Below, in pieces: positions 9,664 through 17,239 of a DNA stretch of 19,971 bases. How positions within the stretch are numbered: position 1 is the first letter of the stretch; each line of letters starts with the position of its first letter. The DNA is from Bolinopsis microptera (Eukaryota > Ctenophora > Tentaculata > Lobata > Bolinopsidae), in contig NW_026971906.1 in NCBI RefSeq assembly GCF_026151205.1, positions 1 to 19,971 on the forward strand. The letters run 5' to 3'. The position numbers and the translations under genes were made by a program. A model generated the notes under the pieces. That model searched no databases. It was not told the DNA's origin and saw nothing but the letters and a program-made list of their open reading frames with translations.

Positions 9664-9736
9664 CACGTCCGTTGTCTCATAGAATCCAAAAAGGACAGGA
9701 CATAGGCGGACATAGACGGACATGACACCCCCCCCC
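9664..9736 (+). repeat. Right end block: exact copy of left-end 52-mer plus inverted terminus
   Basis: Bases 9672-9723 are identical to 1672-1723 in direct orientation, starting TTGTCTCATAGAATCC. The block then ends CATGACA followed by nine C, which is the inverted counterpart of the left terminus. The same 52-mer therefore appears in direct orientation at both ends, while the outermost 30 bp are inverted. Confidence 0.8.
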
Positions 9737-9742
9737 TTTAGA

Positions 9743-10051
9743 CGACATTTGGCATTAAAGAAATTTGTAGGACAGCAATAAACTGGGATTGAAAAGAATC
9801 AAGTACTCACGTAAATTTGGTAACTTCACAACAGCAATCTGTATTCTCCAATCAGAATATTTCACTGTGTTCCAAAACTGACAGGATGTTCCTCTTTGAT
9901 TTTTATACAATCGAAATATTTTCTTCAAAACTTTCCTCAATTAATTTGTCTTAATTCCAAAAAAATATTTCGAAATTTAGGAGTAACTTCTCAAAAATTT
10001 CCTCTTTTTCCTCCCGTTTTTTCCTCCCAGGCTGCCTCGCAAGATGCCGTG
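9743..10051. other. Right arm of the outer element, no gene
   Basis: AT-rich non-coding sequence. A minus-strand frame at 9755-9940 without an ATG is followed by a GTGAGT donor-like site near 9809-9804, but there is no supporting acceptor or family match. CTCCCAG motifs near 10020 echo CTCCCAGATGC near 1350 in the left arm. Confidence 0.4.
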
Positions 10052-10073
10052 TTTCCGGATGTGGGCCAACCTT

Positions 10074-10405
10074 AGAGTGAGACAATCACCATCGCTGGAT
10101 TTATTTGTGTATTATATTGTTTGAATAATTTACTTTGAAAACAAAACAACATTTTAAAAAAATTTACAGAGCTGCGGTACAACTGAGCACTAAGTTTAGT
10201 TCATTCCCATTACAAAGATGCTTCATTCATTGTAGGATTTTAAGGTACTTCTGTACCACATTCAGCTTTGCCATGAAACTCCTCAAAATTGTTGTCATTT
10301 GATTTCTTTTTGAATTTACAGACTAGACTCAGCTTCAGGGTCATCAGAGTTGTCCACTTTATTCTGCGTTTGTTACCTGCTCAATGAAGTGTATTCTTGA
10401 TCAGG
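10074..10405 (+). promoter_or_regulatory. Upstream region and 5' leader of the ZNHIT3 gene
   Basis: Non-coding sequence between the outer element and the ZNHIT3 start. A ...TTTACAG acceptor-like site ends at 10320 and a second, TTGATCAG, ends at 10404, one base before the ATG at 10406. This suggests that the leader is spliced or trans-spliced. No TATA box or CCAAT box was identified. Confidence 0.3.
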
Positions 10406-10977
10406 ATGTGTGAAGTATGTTCAAAAGATGAATGGAAATATAAATGCCCTAAATGTGTGATCAGATATTGCTCTCTTGACTGCTTTAAATCCCATGAGTG
10501 TAATCCACTTTTGCAGAAAACTCCGATTCAGCCACAAAAGAGAGGACCTAGGCCTCTTCAACTTGACTCTGATGACGAGACAGATTTGCTAACATCAGAA
10601 CAGCTTCAATCTCTAAACTGTGATGCAATGACACAACTTCTTGGTAAATGGCCTACTGTTATGATAGTACCACAAACTTTACGAAATCTCTTTTGTATAA
10701 ATATCTGGGATATTGACTTTAAATTACCGTTTCACAGAAACAGTAATACAAATATAATGGTTTACCCATTTATACACAAAATTTTCAACTTCACCATACT
10801 TGCATTCTTTATGATTAGTAATTTATCTCAGGGAATCCTCATCTCAGAAACATTTTAATGGACATAAACTCAGCCCGGGAACCAGAGATTGCCCTAGAAC
10901 ACTTCTATGATGAACCAATTGTTTCAGAGTTTATAAGCAAATGCCTTGAAACTTTTCCAGAGGAGGCATCAGGATAG
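10406..10977 (+). CDS. ZNHIT3: Zinc finger HIT domain protein 3 (box C/D snoRNP assembly factor)
   Basis: Two exons, 10406-10643 and 10832-10977, joined across a GTAAAT...CTCAG intron within a Gly codon, give 127 residues. The N-terminus is a zf-HIT finger: C2-x2-C5, C14-x2-C17, C22-x3-C26, then H30 and C32 (spacing H-x-C, shorter than the usual H-x3-C). An acidic linker (DSDDET) follows. The exon 2 segment NPHLRNILMDINSA and the C-terminal EFISKCLETF match the conserved ZNHIT3 tail, which in other animals binds NUFIP1. The family helps assemble box C/D snoRNPs needed for rRNA processing and acts in the nucleus. Human ZNHIT3 is about 155 residues. The shorter N-terminus here could mean a missing coding exon, because an acceptor CAG sits one base before the ATG. 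The frame continues past the donor to 10858, but that is intron. Confidence 0.85.
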
Positions 10978-11320
10978 CTAATTTATTTATAGCTCAAAGC
11001 CATGTTGCTTTTTAAAGATTTTTTATTTGTGACTGAATTCTAGTTTTTGAGCCAATTTACAATATTTTGCCCCCCCCCCCCCCCCCCCTCAATTTGGCTT
11101 ACAACAAGATACCTCTTATTTTTTATTTATGAGTTGTTTCTGTCATGATAGTTTGATATATTCACCTAAAGTGAGTCTTATTTTTTGTAAAATTGCTGCT
11201 TTTAGGGATACAATATTAAATATGACCTGGTTTAAGACCTAATATCCTGTAACATATTACTTACAGGTCACAGTGTTTCAATTAATACTAACATAGTAAT
11301 ATTTACCAACAGATTATGAC
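10978..11320 (+). other. ZNHIT3 3' region and spacer with poly-C tract
   Basis: Non-coding. A run of 19 C lies at 11070-11088. A possible ATTAAA polyadenylation signal is at 11215-11220. A CCAACAG acceptor-like site ends at 11312, eight bases before the next ATG. No other gene seen. Confidence 0.45.
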
Positions 11321-11527
11321 ATGTCTGATCAACAAGTTGTAAAACTACCTCGCACAGTTAGAGTTTGGAACTTTGTCAACTCGGGTCGAGGACTTCTTTC
11401 ATTTTGGGCTTTAAACTTTGTTGGTGCCATCAGCACAGTTATTTACTTAAAAGTGCGATACACTGGTCTGCGACGTAAAACTGTCAGAGAGAAGATCATT
11501 GCACGTCGTCTTGCTGTAATTAGTTAA
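11321..11527 (+). CDS. Small predicted single-pass membrane protein, family not recognised
   Basis: A 68-codon frame from ATG at 11321 to TAA. Residues 1-20 are polar. Residues about 24-45 (GLLSFWALNFVGAISTVIYL region) form one likely membrane helix. The tail is strongly basic (KVRYTGLRRKTVREK and IIARRL). This layout resembles small mitochondrial inner-membrane or SMIM-type proteins, but I do not recognise a family and assign no function. Codon use and the Met placement just after an AACAG acceptor-like site support a real gene on the same strand as its neighbours. It could also be the last exon of a longer gene or a chance frame. Confidence 0.5.
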   Translation: MSDQQVVKLPRTVRVWNFVNSGRGLLSFWALNFVGAISTVIYLKVRYTGLRRKTVREKIIARRLAVIS

Positions 11528-12038
11528 CTGACTGATATGAAGGTATTTTTGATCTTATTTAAAGAGTTACAGCCATACTACGCATAATGCTTCGAAGTTC
11601 CTTTAAATATCAAATTGAATTGTTTAACCAAAACTTCAATTGTAATGAATGGCATATAATTGAAATTTATGACTGATTTGAGTAATATCATACTATTGTA
11701 CCTTATACCTTTTTATTTAAGTTTCCAGTCCTTACTTAAAATTGAAGTAAATTTCTGCGATGTTTGATTAAACACTGCTGAGTATAAGTTTTATCTTAAA
11801 AGTAGTGTTGTTGAACTTCAATTTATTATTAATACATATTATCAAAATTTACATTACACCTTCGCAATTTGTGCTTCAGATTAAGAAAGAAAAGAAACAC
11901 CTGAGGTTGGTCAGCTTAGTTGATTCTTGATTTTTATTCCGTAGTCCTCATTAATAAATGTGATTGAATCTGTTCATTGTAAATGTAATGCGCATGGCAC
12001 TCAGCCAGAATATAATATACATAATTGTACTCTTTCAG
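11528..12038 (+). other. Spacer between the small membrane protein gene and the POLR1G-like gene
   Basis: AT-rich, with an AATAAA at 11953-11958. A CTCTTTCAG acceptor ends at 12038. I searched here for a first exon that would supply an ATG and leave two bases to pair with the G at 12039 and found none. The open frame at 11960-12172 reads through the acceptor in a different frame from the conserved one and is rejected. Confidence 0.4.
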
Positions 12039-14830
12039 GTACACACCACCGCCACAGTTCAAACCAACACAGAAACCTTCTAACCTGGAAAATAAAGAGT
12101 TGTGGCTCGTTCAGATTCCACCTGGGGTTAGTCTTTGTTTTTGAGATTATTGATAGCAGGAGATCAGTATAAGTACCCTCGGGTTTTTGTTCTGGATATG
12201 TTCAATTTAAGCTGTGGTTATAATATGGCAAAAATGAAAAATTGTTACTTTCTCAATTGTTTCAACCTTATATTTGCCATGGAATCTGAATAACTTACCA
12301 CAAAAGATTTATGATTATATTGTCAAATTATCATGACTTGAATGTGTTGGCACTTGGCAGAGTATCAATTTAGTATTAATTATAAAACTATTTTAGGTAA
12401 AAGCAGAGTCCCTCAATGGCACGAAGTTCAAGCTGAAAAACAATAAAGTGATATCTCTGAATGAGGTTAGAATGAGTGAACCAATTATATAATGCAGTTT
12501 GATAAATTGACAACGGACCCTGAATTTAAACTTAAAGAATCTTAATTGTCAGAAACATCTTGAAATTCTCTGAATTTTCTTGTATAGTAGGAGTACCTAG
12601 TTCTGTTATTGAGGTCACGTTGACGGTTAAAGTTTAGTTCCTAGCTACTAGTAACCAGAATGCCTACAGCAATAGCAGCAAATCTGGGGAAACTTGGTGG
12701 ACATTGACTTTTTTCACACAATTTGAGTATGTTCACTTCAACATTATGTTGCAGCTCATTGTGGTTAATCTCAATGTTGGAGTGATGTTTTTCTGGTGCA
12801 CAAAACACTACAGTACGGTTATGTTGAATAATTGTGGTTAATGGGTCATCTATGTGGCCACTATGGTGGTTAAAATACCAGTTTTAGGGTTAACCACCAT
12901 TTTGAGATATGATATTATGAACTGAGTAGTCATTATATTGAGATTATATCATGGTGCAACTATCACAAAAGTTTTCAAACCTCATGGGGAGCATTTTGTG
13001 GTCCTAATGGTGGTTAAATTGAAGATGAACGGTGAGCTATAAATATTGCTCTGATTATAGATGTATAGTGGTGGTTGTTCATTTGTGCATGGATGATAAT
13101 TTTTTATCACAAATGTGCAATTTAATAGTATGGTTGATTTGAGGTGGTTAATATTCGTAAAAAGTGCTAAAAAGATGGTTAAAATGTCAAAAGTTGTTGT
13201 TAACCACCAATCAAAACATTATTAATGATTTTAGTCAACATTTTATGGTCAACAAAGGACATTTGAAGGGTCTTGATAAAATTTATCAAGAAATGTTGTC
13301 ATAAAAGTGGTTAAAAGGGCTATATTACTTGCTAGGCTGTTGAACAAGGCATCTATTAAAGTGAAAATTAACCACAATATGAACTTCAGATAATGGTTTG
13401 CTATCCAAATGAGTGTATATTTGTTTGCAAATCCATAATTGACCCCAAGTTCATGCATTATGATCAATGTGCAGCTATGGTGGTTAAAATGTCTCGAAAA
13501 TACCCTATATTTGCACTAATTAACCATTTTTAGAGCACATATTAGCTTTGTAAAGCTATAGCTGGCCATGCTACATTATTTAGATATAACTACCTGCTCA
13601 TTTATATGACCAGAAACATTGCTGAGTCCTATGTTGCGTCCATCATGGTTAATAAAGGTCTAAAATTGACCAAAATCAGTGTTTTTGGTCGTTTTAACCA
13701 CCATACGGCCACACATTTTGTTGCATTATCTTTAAAATCACTTATTATCCTCCAGCTATCTCTCATAATCAAATATCAAAACAAAATAAGGCACAAAAAG
13801 TTCGGAGGTTGCTGAATAATGGTTAATTTGTGATGGCTTCTGTTGACCGAAAGTCCAAAATAAACATGTTTTAACCACATTATGGCCACATCTAAGGTTT
13901 TATGGTATTGGGACCATAGTCAAAAGTTTTGGGCACCTGAATGGTGACCTCTGCTTTTGAAATTATGGTGATATTTCAATGCTGTGCCATACCAGGTGGT
14001 TAAGTACGCGCTAGCGCGCGCGCACGCGTACAAACATGGTTTTTTTGATATACCACAGTTGGTGGTTAACTGTTCTACATCAAACCTTCACTAAAAGTAT
14101 TGGGCACCATAGTGGTGACATAATATATAAAGAATTTAAGCCTAGACTAAATATGTTGGCCTACAGATGGTTAAGTACGCGCTAGCGCGCGCGCACGCGT
14201 ACACTATAACATAAACAAATAAACCACTCCACAGACCACATTTATTAATTTTTTTTATTTCCTTCTTCAACTATGTGTCAATGAACCATTTTTGTTCAAT
14301 AATGACCATCAATATTAACTGTAGTACTTATATCTTCACTGTAGTAAGGGTTTGGGTGTTAGAGGTATAAAAAATGTCCACTAACAAATCAGTCATTTTT
14401 CGACTACTTAACCACCTAACTCAGCACCAAAATGTTCTGAGATTTTTTTCGTTGCACTATCATGAAGCTATGACATTTTTGGACCTATATAAATAATCAG
14501 ATTACTAAAATTCATAATCTTTGATTTTTAAGGGGGGGTTAAATGCTTCAAATTGGTGTATTTCAAAGTTTCCCCAGATTTGCTGCTATTGCTGCCTAGT
14601 TATAATATTTTCAGAACACAGAGATGTTTATACACAAGAAGAGCTCTGGTCACGTGGTGTCCGCTGACAAGTCAGTTCCACTGCAGGGACAGATCACTCT
14701 CCGACACAAGATTGAGATTCCCATTCTTAATAAACCTGTGGAAATGCCAGTCGCTGAACAGTTACCAACAGATCTGAAGTACAGGCTGTCCAGGCTACCT
14801 CAACCACAGATTAAAGAAGAGATTAGTTAA
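12039..14830 (+). CDS. POLR1G: RNA polymerase I subunit RPA34/POLR1G-like (start exon not found)
   Basis: Three exons in one frame: 12039-12126, 12397-12465 and 14615-14830, with donors GTTAGT and GTTAGA. They encode YTPPPQFKP...ELWLVQIPPG, then VKAESLNGTKFKLKNNKVISLNE (broken here as VKAESLNGTK and FKLKNNKVISLNE), then NTEMFIHKK...PLQGQITLRHKIEIP, closing with LKYRLSRLPQPQIKEEIS. The PP-x-F opening, ELWL(V/I)Q motif, polar turn, and late QG-x-I/L strand are the RPA34/CAST core that pairs with the RPA49 (POLR1E) subunit in the TFIIF-like module of Pol I in the nucleolus. About 123 residues are visible, and the lysine-rich tail of vertebrate POLR1G (about 510 residues) is absent. The first exon begins with G then TAC, and no ATG exon was located upstream. 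Intron 2 (2.15 kb) is nearly filled by a DNA transposon. The family call is by motif only. Confidence 0.62.
14004..14031. repeat. 28-bp CG-alternating near-palindrome, copy 1
   Basis: The block begins GTACGCGCTAGCGCGCG and ends CACGCGTAC, so its outer 7 bases (GTACGCG/CGCGTAC) are inverted. It is preceded by GGTTAA. An identical copy lies 171 bp downstream at 14175-14202. Alternating CG of this kind can adopt Z-DNA. It is conspicuous in an AT-rich intron. Confidence 0.8.
14175..14202. repeat. 28-bp CG-alternating near-palindrome, copy 2
   Basis: Base-for-base identical to the copy at 14004-14031 and also preceded by GGTTAA. Sequences to the left are only loosely similar: GGGCACC plus GGTGAC lie about 170 bp apart, near 13931 and 14101. 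This points to a diverged tandem duplication whose GC core stayed identical. Confidence 0.8.
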
Positions 14831-15305
14831 AACATGTTAGATTTACTAGAGGATACCCAGTGTGACCCCTGGTAATTTCGTTTCGAACAACTAAATTTAT
14901 CATTCCAAAACCTGACCCTTTTAAGTAGATATAATATATTAATTCAACTAGATTAGGATTTGATGCTAACTTTGCCCTTTTAGATGAGGGTTTTTCATAA
15001 ATTATTAATTTATTGGTTTTGTATCTTTACATCTTTATTAAAGATCCGTGCCCACCCCTATCTTTAAGATATATTTGTTGAAAAATTTGATAAGAAATGT
15101 GTCAAACAAATTTTTGTGTGCGATATGTTTTGAAAGTGATGATAACATATTAATGTATATGTTATAACTACATAATATTACATTGTGACTGAATAAATTA
15201 CCAATTAATTAACCAATTACCAATTAATTTTTACTAATTACCAATCATATAACTAATTACCAATTAATTAACTAATTACTAATTAATTAACTACATTAGG
15301 TGGGT
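14831..15305 (+). other. POLR1G-ABCF3 spacer with AT-rich degenerate tandem repeat
   Basis: AATAAA at 15192-15197 may serve POLR1G polyadenylation. From about 15195 to 15297 the sequence is a degenerate repeat of ACCAATTAATTAACTAATT-type units. A CTACATTAG acceptor-like site ends six bases before the ABCF3 ATG. No gene is seen. Confidence 0.5.
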
Positions 15306-17180
15306 ATGGACACCCTACTCCAGGAATCCTTCCCAGAGTTGGACCCCTGTATTCAGGAGTACCTCCTGGGCATGCTTGATGATGACACTACAGTAGAGGA
15401 TTTAACATCGTAAGTGATCCAGGTAACTTGCCTGTTATAGGTCGTAGCCTGAATACTGGTGCTCGGATAGCTCGAATCACGTGACACTTAAACAGTCAGA
15501 CCTTATAAGGCATGGTTGTTATCACGTGACCACGGCAACCCGACTGCTATCTTTTAGCTGAACTGCCTATAACAAACGTTCTAAAGCTTATTAGACTCCT
15601 TCAGTTTAAACAGCTCTGAAGACTTATTTGGCAAACAAATTCATTGTATCTAGCATGGTAAGGATACCCCCTCACTCTCCGTAATCATTTTTACACATAG
15701 TTATTGTGTCAAAATTACACTAGCGTGATCATTTGGAAACCCCCCTCCCCCTCAGCCTCGACTGATTACGTAATATGTGAACGACCCCTCGAAAGATATG
15801 ATTGAACACGTTTTCTGTTTTAGTTTTTAAGTTTATTGCCATTAAATAGGGTTTTACCGATCTTATCTTCTTTGTAGACTTATCAGATCTTTAGAATGTT
15901 CATAATTAACTACTTCAGATTTGTGTAAAGTTTGATAATAAGGATACTAACTCTTCTAGTAGTATTAGTTTTCTATCTAGATTTTAACTCCCTAACTCCC
16001 CAACCCTTCTGCAGATCAGATGACCTGTTCGACCTGATTGGGCCGTTTATTTTGAACGGTTGTTCAGATGTGAAAGAGGGAAAAGTAATGAAGCTGTGTG
16101 CGGCAATGTATGACACCCTCAACATACCCACCTCCAACAGTCAGCAGACCATTCTCAGCGCTCCAATTCAGATTTCTAACATGACCATCGCCGACACCAG
16201 CCGTTAGTCTGAAATATCATGTATTATTTCTGATGTTTATGGTATTTCTGATGTTTTTTTTTCAAGTCAAATATCGATTTCGGGTCGAATGTTTAAATAA
16301 TTTGATACATTTTTTATTTGGAATTTCTACAGAGCTGAGCGGGAACATCTGGAAGGCCACAAAAGGAGAAAACTCAACAATTGTGAACAAACAGAAACTG
16401 GAGAAGGCAGAAGCTAAGCAGCGGGAGAAAGCGGAGAAGAAACTGTTTAATGAAGCAAACAAGAAACCACCTCCTAAAGCTGTGCACAACGACTCAGGAA
16501 CAGTTAGTTAATATTGCCTGCTCTATTGGGGTATATTTTAATGAGTCAATAACGTATAAGTGCAAAAAAACACAATTTGTATTGATCATATCAGAAAATT
16601 TAATATGAAATGAAAGGTTTCTTATTTTTGTAAGCCATAATGTGTACTAATAATGTTGTTTACAGGTGCAGCAGGCAGTAAACAAGAAGGACCAGTATCT
16701 GACGGCTAAAAGTGATATCCACATTAACAACTTTGATCTCATGTATGGAGAGAAGAAACTGCTCATGGATGCCAGTCTTACAATCAATTACGGACACAGG
16801 TATGTCACTCAGTTTTGAAGCTACATAGGTCTTATCTAGGTCACTAGTCTTTTATCTAGGTCACTAGTCTTATCTGTGTCTTATCTTAATCTAGCATTAG
16901 CTTTTTTATTTATTTTTTTAACATCTTTCTATCCTGAAAAGGCTGAACTATATTTTGACAATTCCTAGTATTTTGGGACACCCTCTTGAGTCTTGATGAT
17001 GTGCACTGATTTAAAGTAACCTAAAATAACCTAAAATAAGTAACTAACAGAATCATGGCAGGTACGGTTTGGTTGGAAGGAACGGTTACGGAAAGTCTAC
17101 ACTGATGAACGCAATAGCAAAGAGAGAACTGGCAGTACCTCCTGCTGTTTCTTTGTTACATGTAGCTCAGGAAGTGGAGG
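15306..17180 (+). CDS. ABCF3: ABC transporter F family member 3, exons 1-5 (3' part outside window)
   Basis: Exons 15306-15409, 16015-16202, 16333-16502, 16666-16799 and 17062-17180 join in frame. Donors are GTAAGT, GTTAGT, GTTAGT, GTATGT and GTAAGT. Exon 1 starts MDTLLQESFPELDPCIQEYL, matching the FPE(I/L)D opening of ABCF3. Exon 2 carries MYDTLN and APIQISNMT, exon 3 STIVNKQKLEKAEAKQ, and exon 4 the start of the first nucleotide-binding domain (IHINNFDLMYGEKKLL). Exon 5 has the Walker A motif GRNGYGKST and SLLHVAQEVEG, the Q-loop-like segment typical of ABCF3. Family members are soluble twin-ATPase proteins (no membrane segments) linked to translation and eIF2/GCN1 biology (yeast relative GCN20). 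About 205 of the usual roughly 700 residues are present. The rest should follow the LINE-bearing intron 5. Confidence 0.9.
15430..15575. repeat. Small foldback candidate with two TCACGTGA sites in ABCF3 intron 1
   Basis: TGTTATAGG near 15433-15441 and CCTATAACA near 15565-15573 form a 9-bp inverted pair enclosing two identical TCACGTGA octamers (15477-15484 and 15522-15529). No target duplication is evident. It could be a small foldback repeat or an intronic enhancer for bHLH-type factors. The remainder of intron 1, up to 16014, shows nothing further. Confidence 0.3.
16825..16880 (+). repeat. Short tandem duplication in ABCF3 intron 4
   Basis: TATCTAGGTCACTAGTCTT occurs twice in succession, with a partial third GTCTTATCT on either side. 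No functional signal is seen. It lies well clear of the intron 4 splice sites. Confidence 0.55.
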
Positions 17181-17239
17181 GTAAGTACTTTCTTATCAGT
17201 GATATATTCAGTAATATATTCATTATATATCTTAATATT

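Larger units (their letters stand above)
1642..9736. mobile_element. Inner satellite-carrying DNA element with inverted ends and TTTAGA target duplication
   Basis: Left end 1642-1671 reads eight G, TGTCA, C, then GTCCGTCTATGTCCGC. Right end 9706-9736, read on the minus strand, is nine G, TGTCA, T, then the same 16-mer. The ends therefore match except for one G and one C/T change. TTTAGA flanks both sides exactly (1636-1641 and 9737-9742). An alternative reading is ends beginning with A followed by the G-run, with a 4-bp TTAG duplication. The 8.1-kb interior is minisatellite and pyrimidine-rich satellite only, with no transposase, integrase or capsid frame. A 6-bp duplication would suit Maverick/Polinton or Dada-type elements, but no gene supports either, so the superfamily is open. 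Confidence 0.65.
1316..10073. mobile_element. Outer non-autonomous DNA element with 8-bp target duplication, disrupted by an inner element
   Basis: CCAACCTT occurs at 1316-1323 and again at 10066-10073. Just inside are inverted ends: CCCACATCCAGAAA (1324-1337) and, on the other side, TTTCCGGATGTGGG (10052-10065), matching at 13 of 14 positions. Removing the inner insertion at 1642-9736 and one TTTAGA copy leaves an element of about 640 bp, a normal size for a MITE-like element. It contains no transposase. Known superfamilies with 8-bp duplications include hAT, P and Merlin, but the ends match none that I recognise with confidence. A 14-bp inverted match alone could be chance in a region this size. 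The adjoining identical octamers are what make the call. Confidence 0.5.
12763..14543. repeat. About 21 dispersed GGTTAA/TTAACC motifs inside the intronic transposon
   Basis: By eye, copies (commonly extended to GTGGTTAA or TTAACCAC) start near 12763, 12833, 12868, 12887, 13008, 13143, 13176, 13199, 13308, 13368, 13480, 13520, 13647, 13693, 13820, 13870, 13998, 14062, 14168, 14408 and 14538, in both orientations. About one would be expected by chance in 1.9 kb. They stop at the element ends, so they belong to the transposon and not to the host gene. Confidence 0.75.
12667..14594. mobile_element. 1.93-kb non-autonomous DNA transposon in POLR1G intron 2
   Basis: A 29-bp terminal inverted repeat starting CAGCAATAGCAGC lies at 12667-12695 and is matched perfectly at 14566-14594 on the other strand. 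CCTA flanks both sides (12663-12666 and 14595-14598), giving a 4-bp target duplication. The right end stops 20 bp before the splice acceptor, leaving the acceptor intact. The interior has no transposase. Two short frames (13249-13467 minus, 13606-13815 plus) look like chance. It is packed with GGTTAA/TTAACC motifs. The superfamily is unassigned. Confidence 0.75.

Noticed and set aside
9495-9728. Several overlapping frames on both strands, rich in Asp-Gly-His-Trp-Arg-Thr or Ser-Ala-Asn-Val
   Set aside because: They are open in many frames at once, as expected from a 10-bp repeat lacking stop codons. Not genes.
9755-9940. A minus-strand 61-codon frame with a GTGAGT donor-like site, considered as a host or transposase exon
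   Set aside because: No ATG, a stop directly upstream, no clear acceptor and no recognisable family. A single donor-like hexamer is expected by chance.
11960-12172. 70-codon frame overlapping POLR1G exon 1
   Set aside because: It reads through a strong CTCTTTCAG acceptor in a different frame from the conserved YTPPPQF...ELWLVQ sequence.
13249-13815. Frames of 72 and 69 codons in the intronic transposon, considered as transposase remnants
   Set aside because: AT-rich hydrophobic translations without DDE, zinc-finger or helix-turn-helix features; consistent with chance.
15450-15485. tRNA-like string GTGCTCGGATAGCTCGAAT in ABCF3 intron 1
   Set aside because: No matching acceptor stem, anticodon arm or B-box could be drawn; the resemblance is limited to a few bases.
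16262-16489. Minus-strand 75-codon frame opposite ABCF3 exon 3, and the 17663-17899 minus frame opposite the LINE
   Set aside because: Shadows of the well-supported + strand coding sequences.
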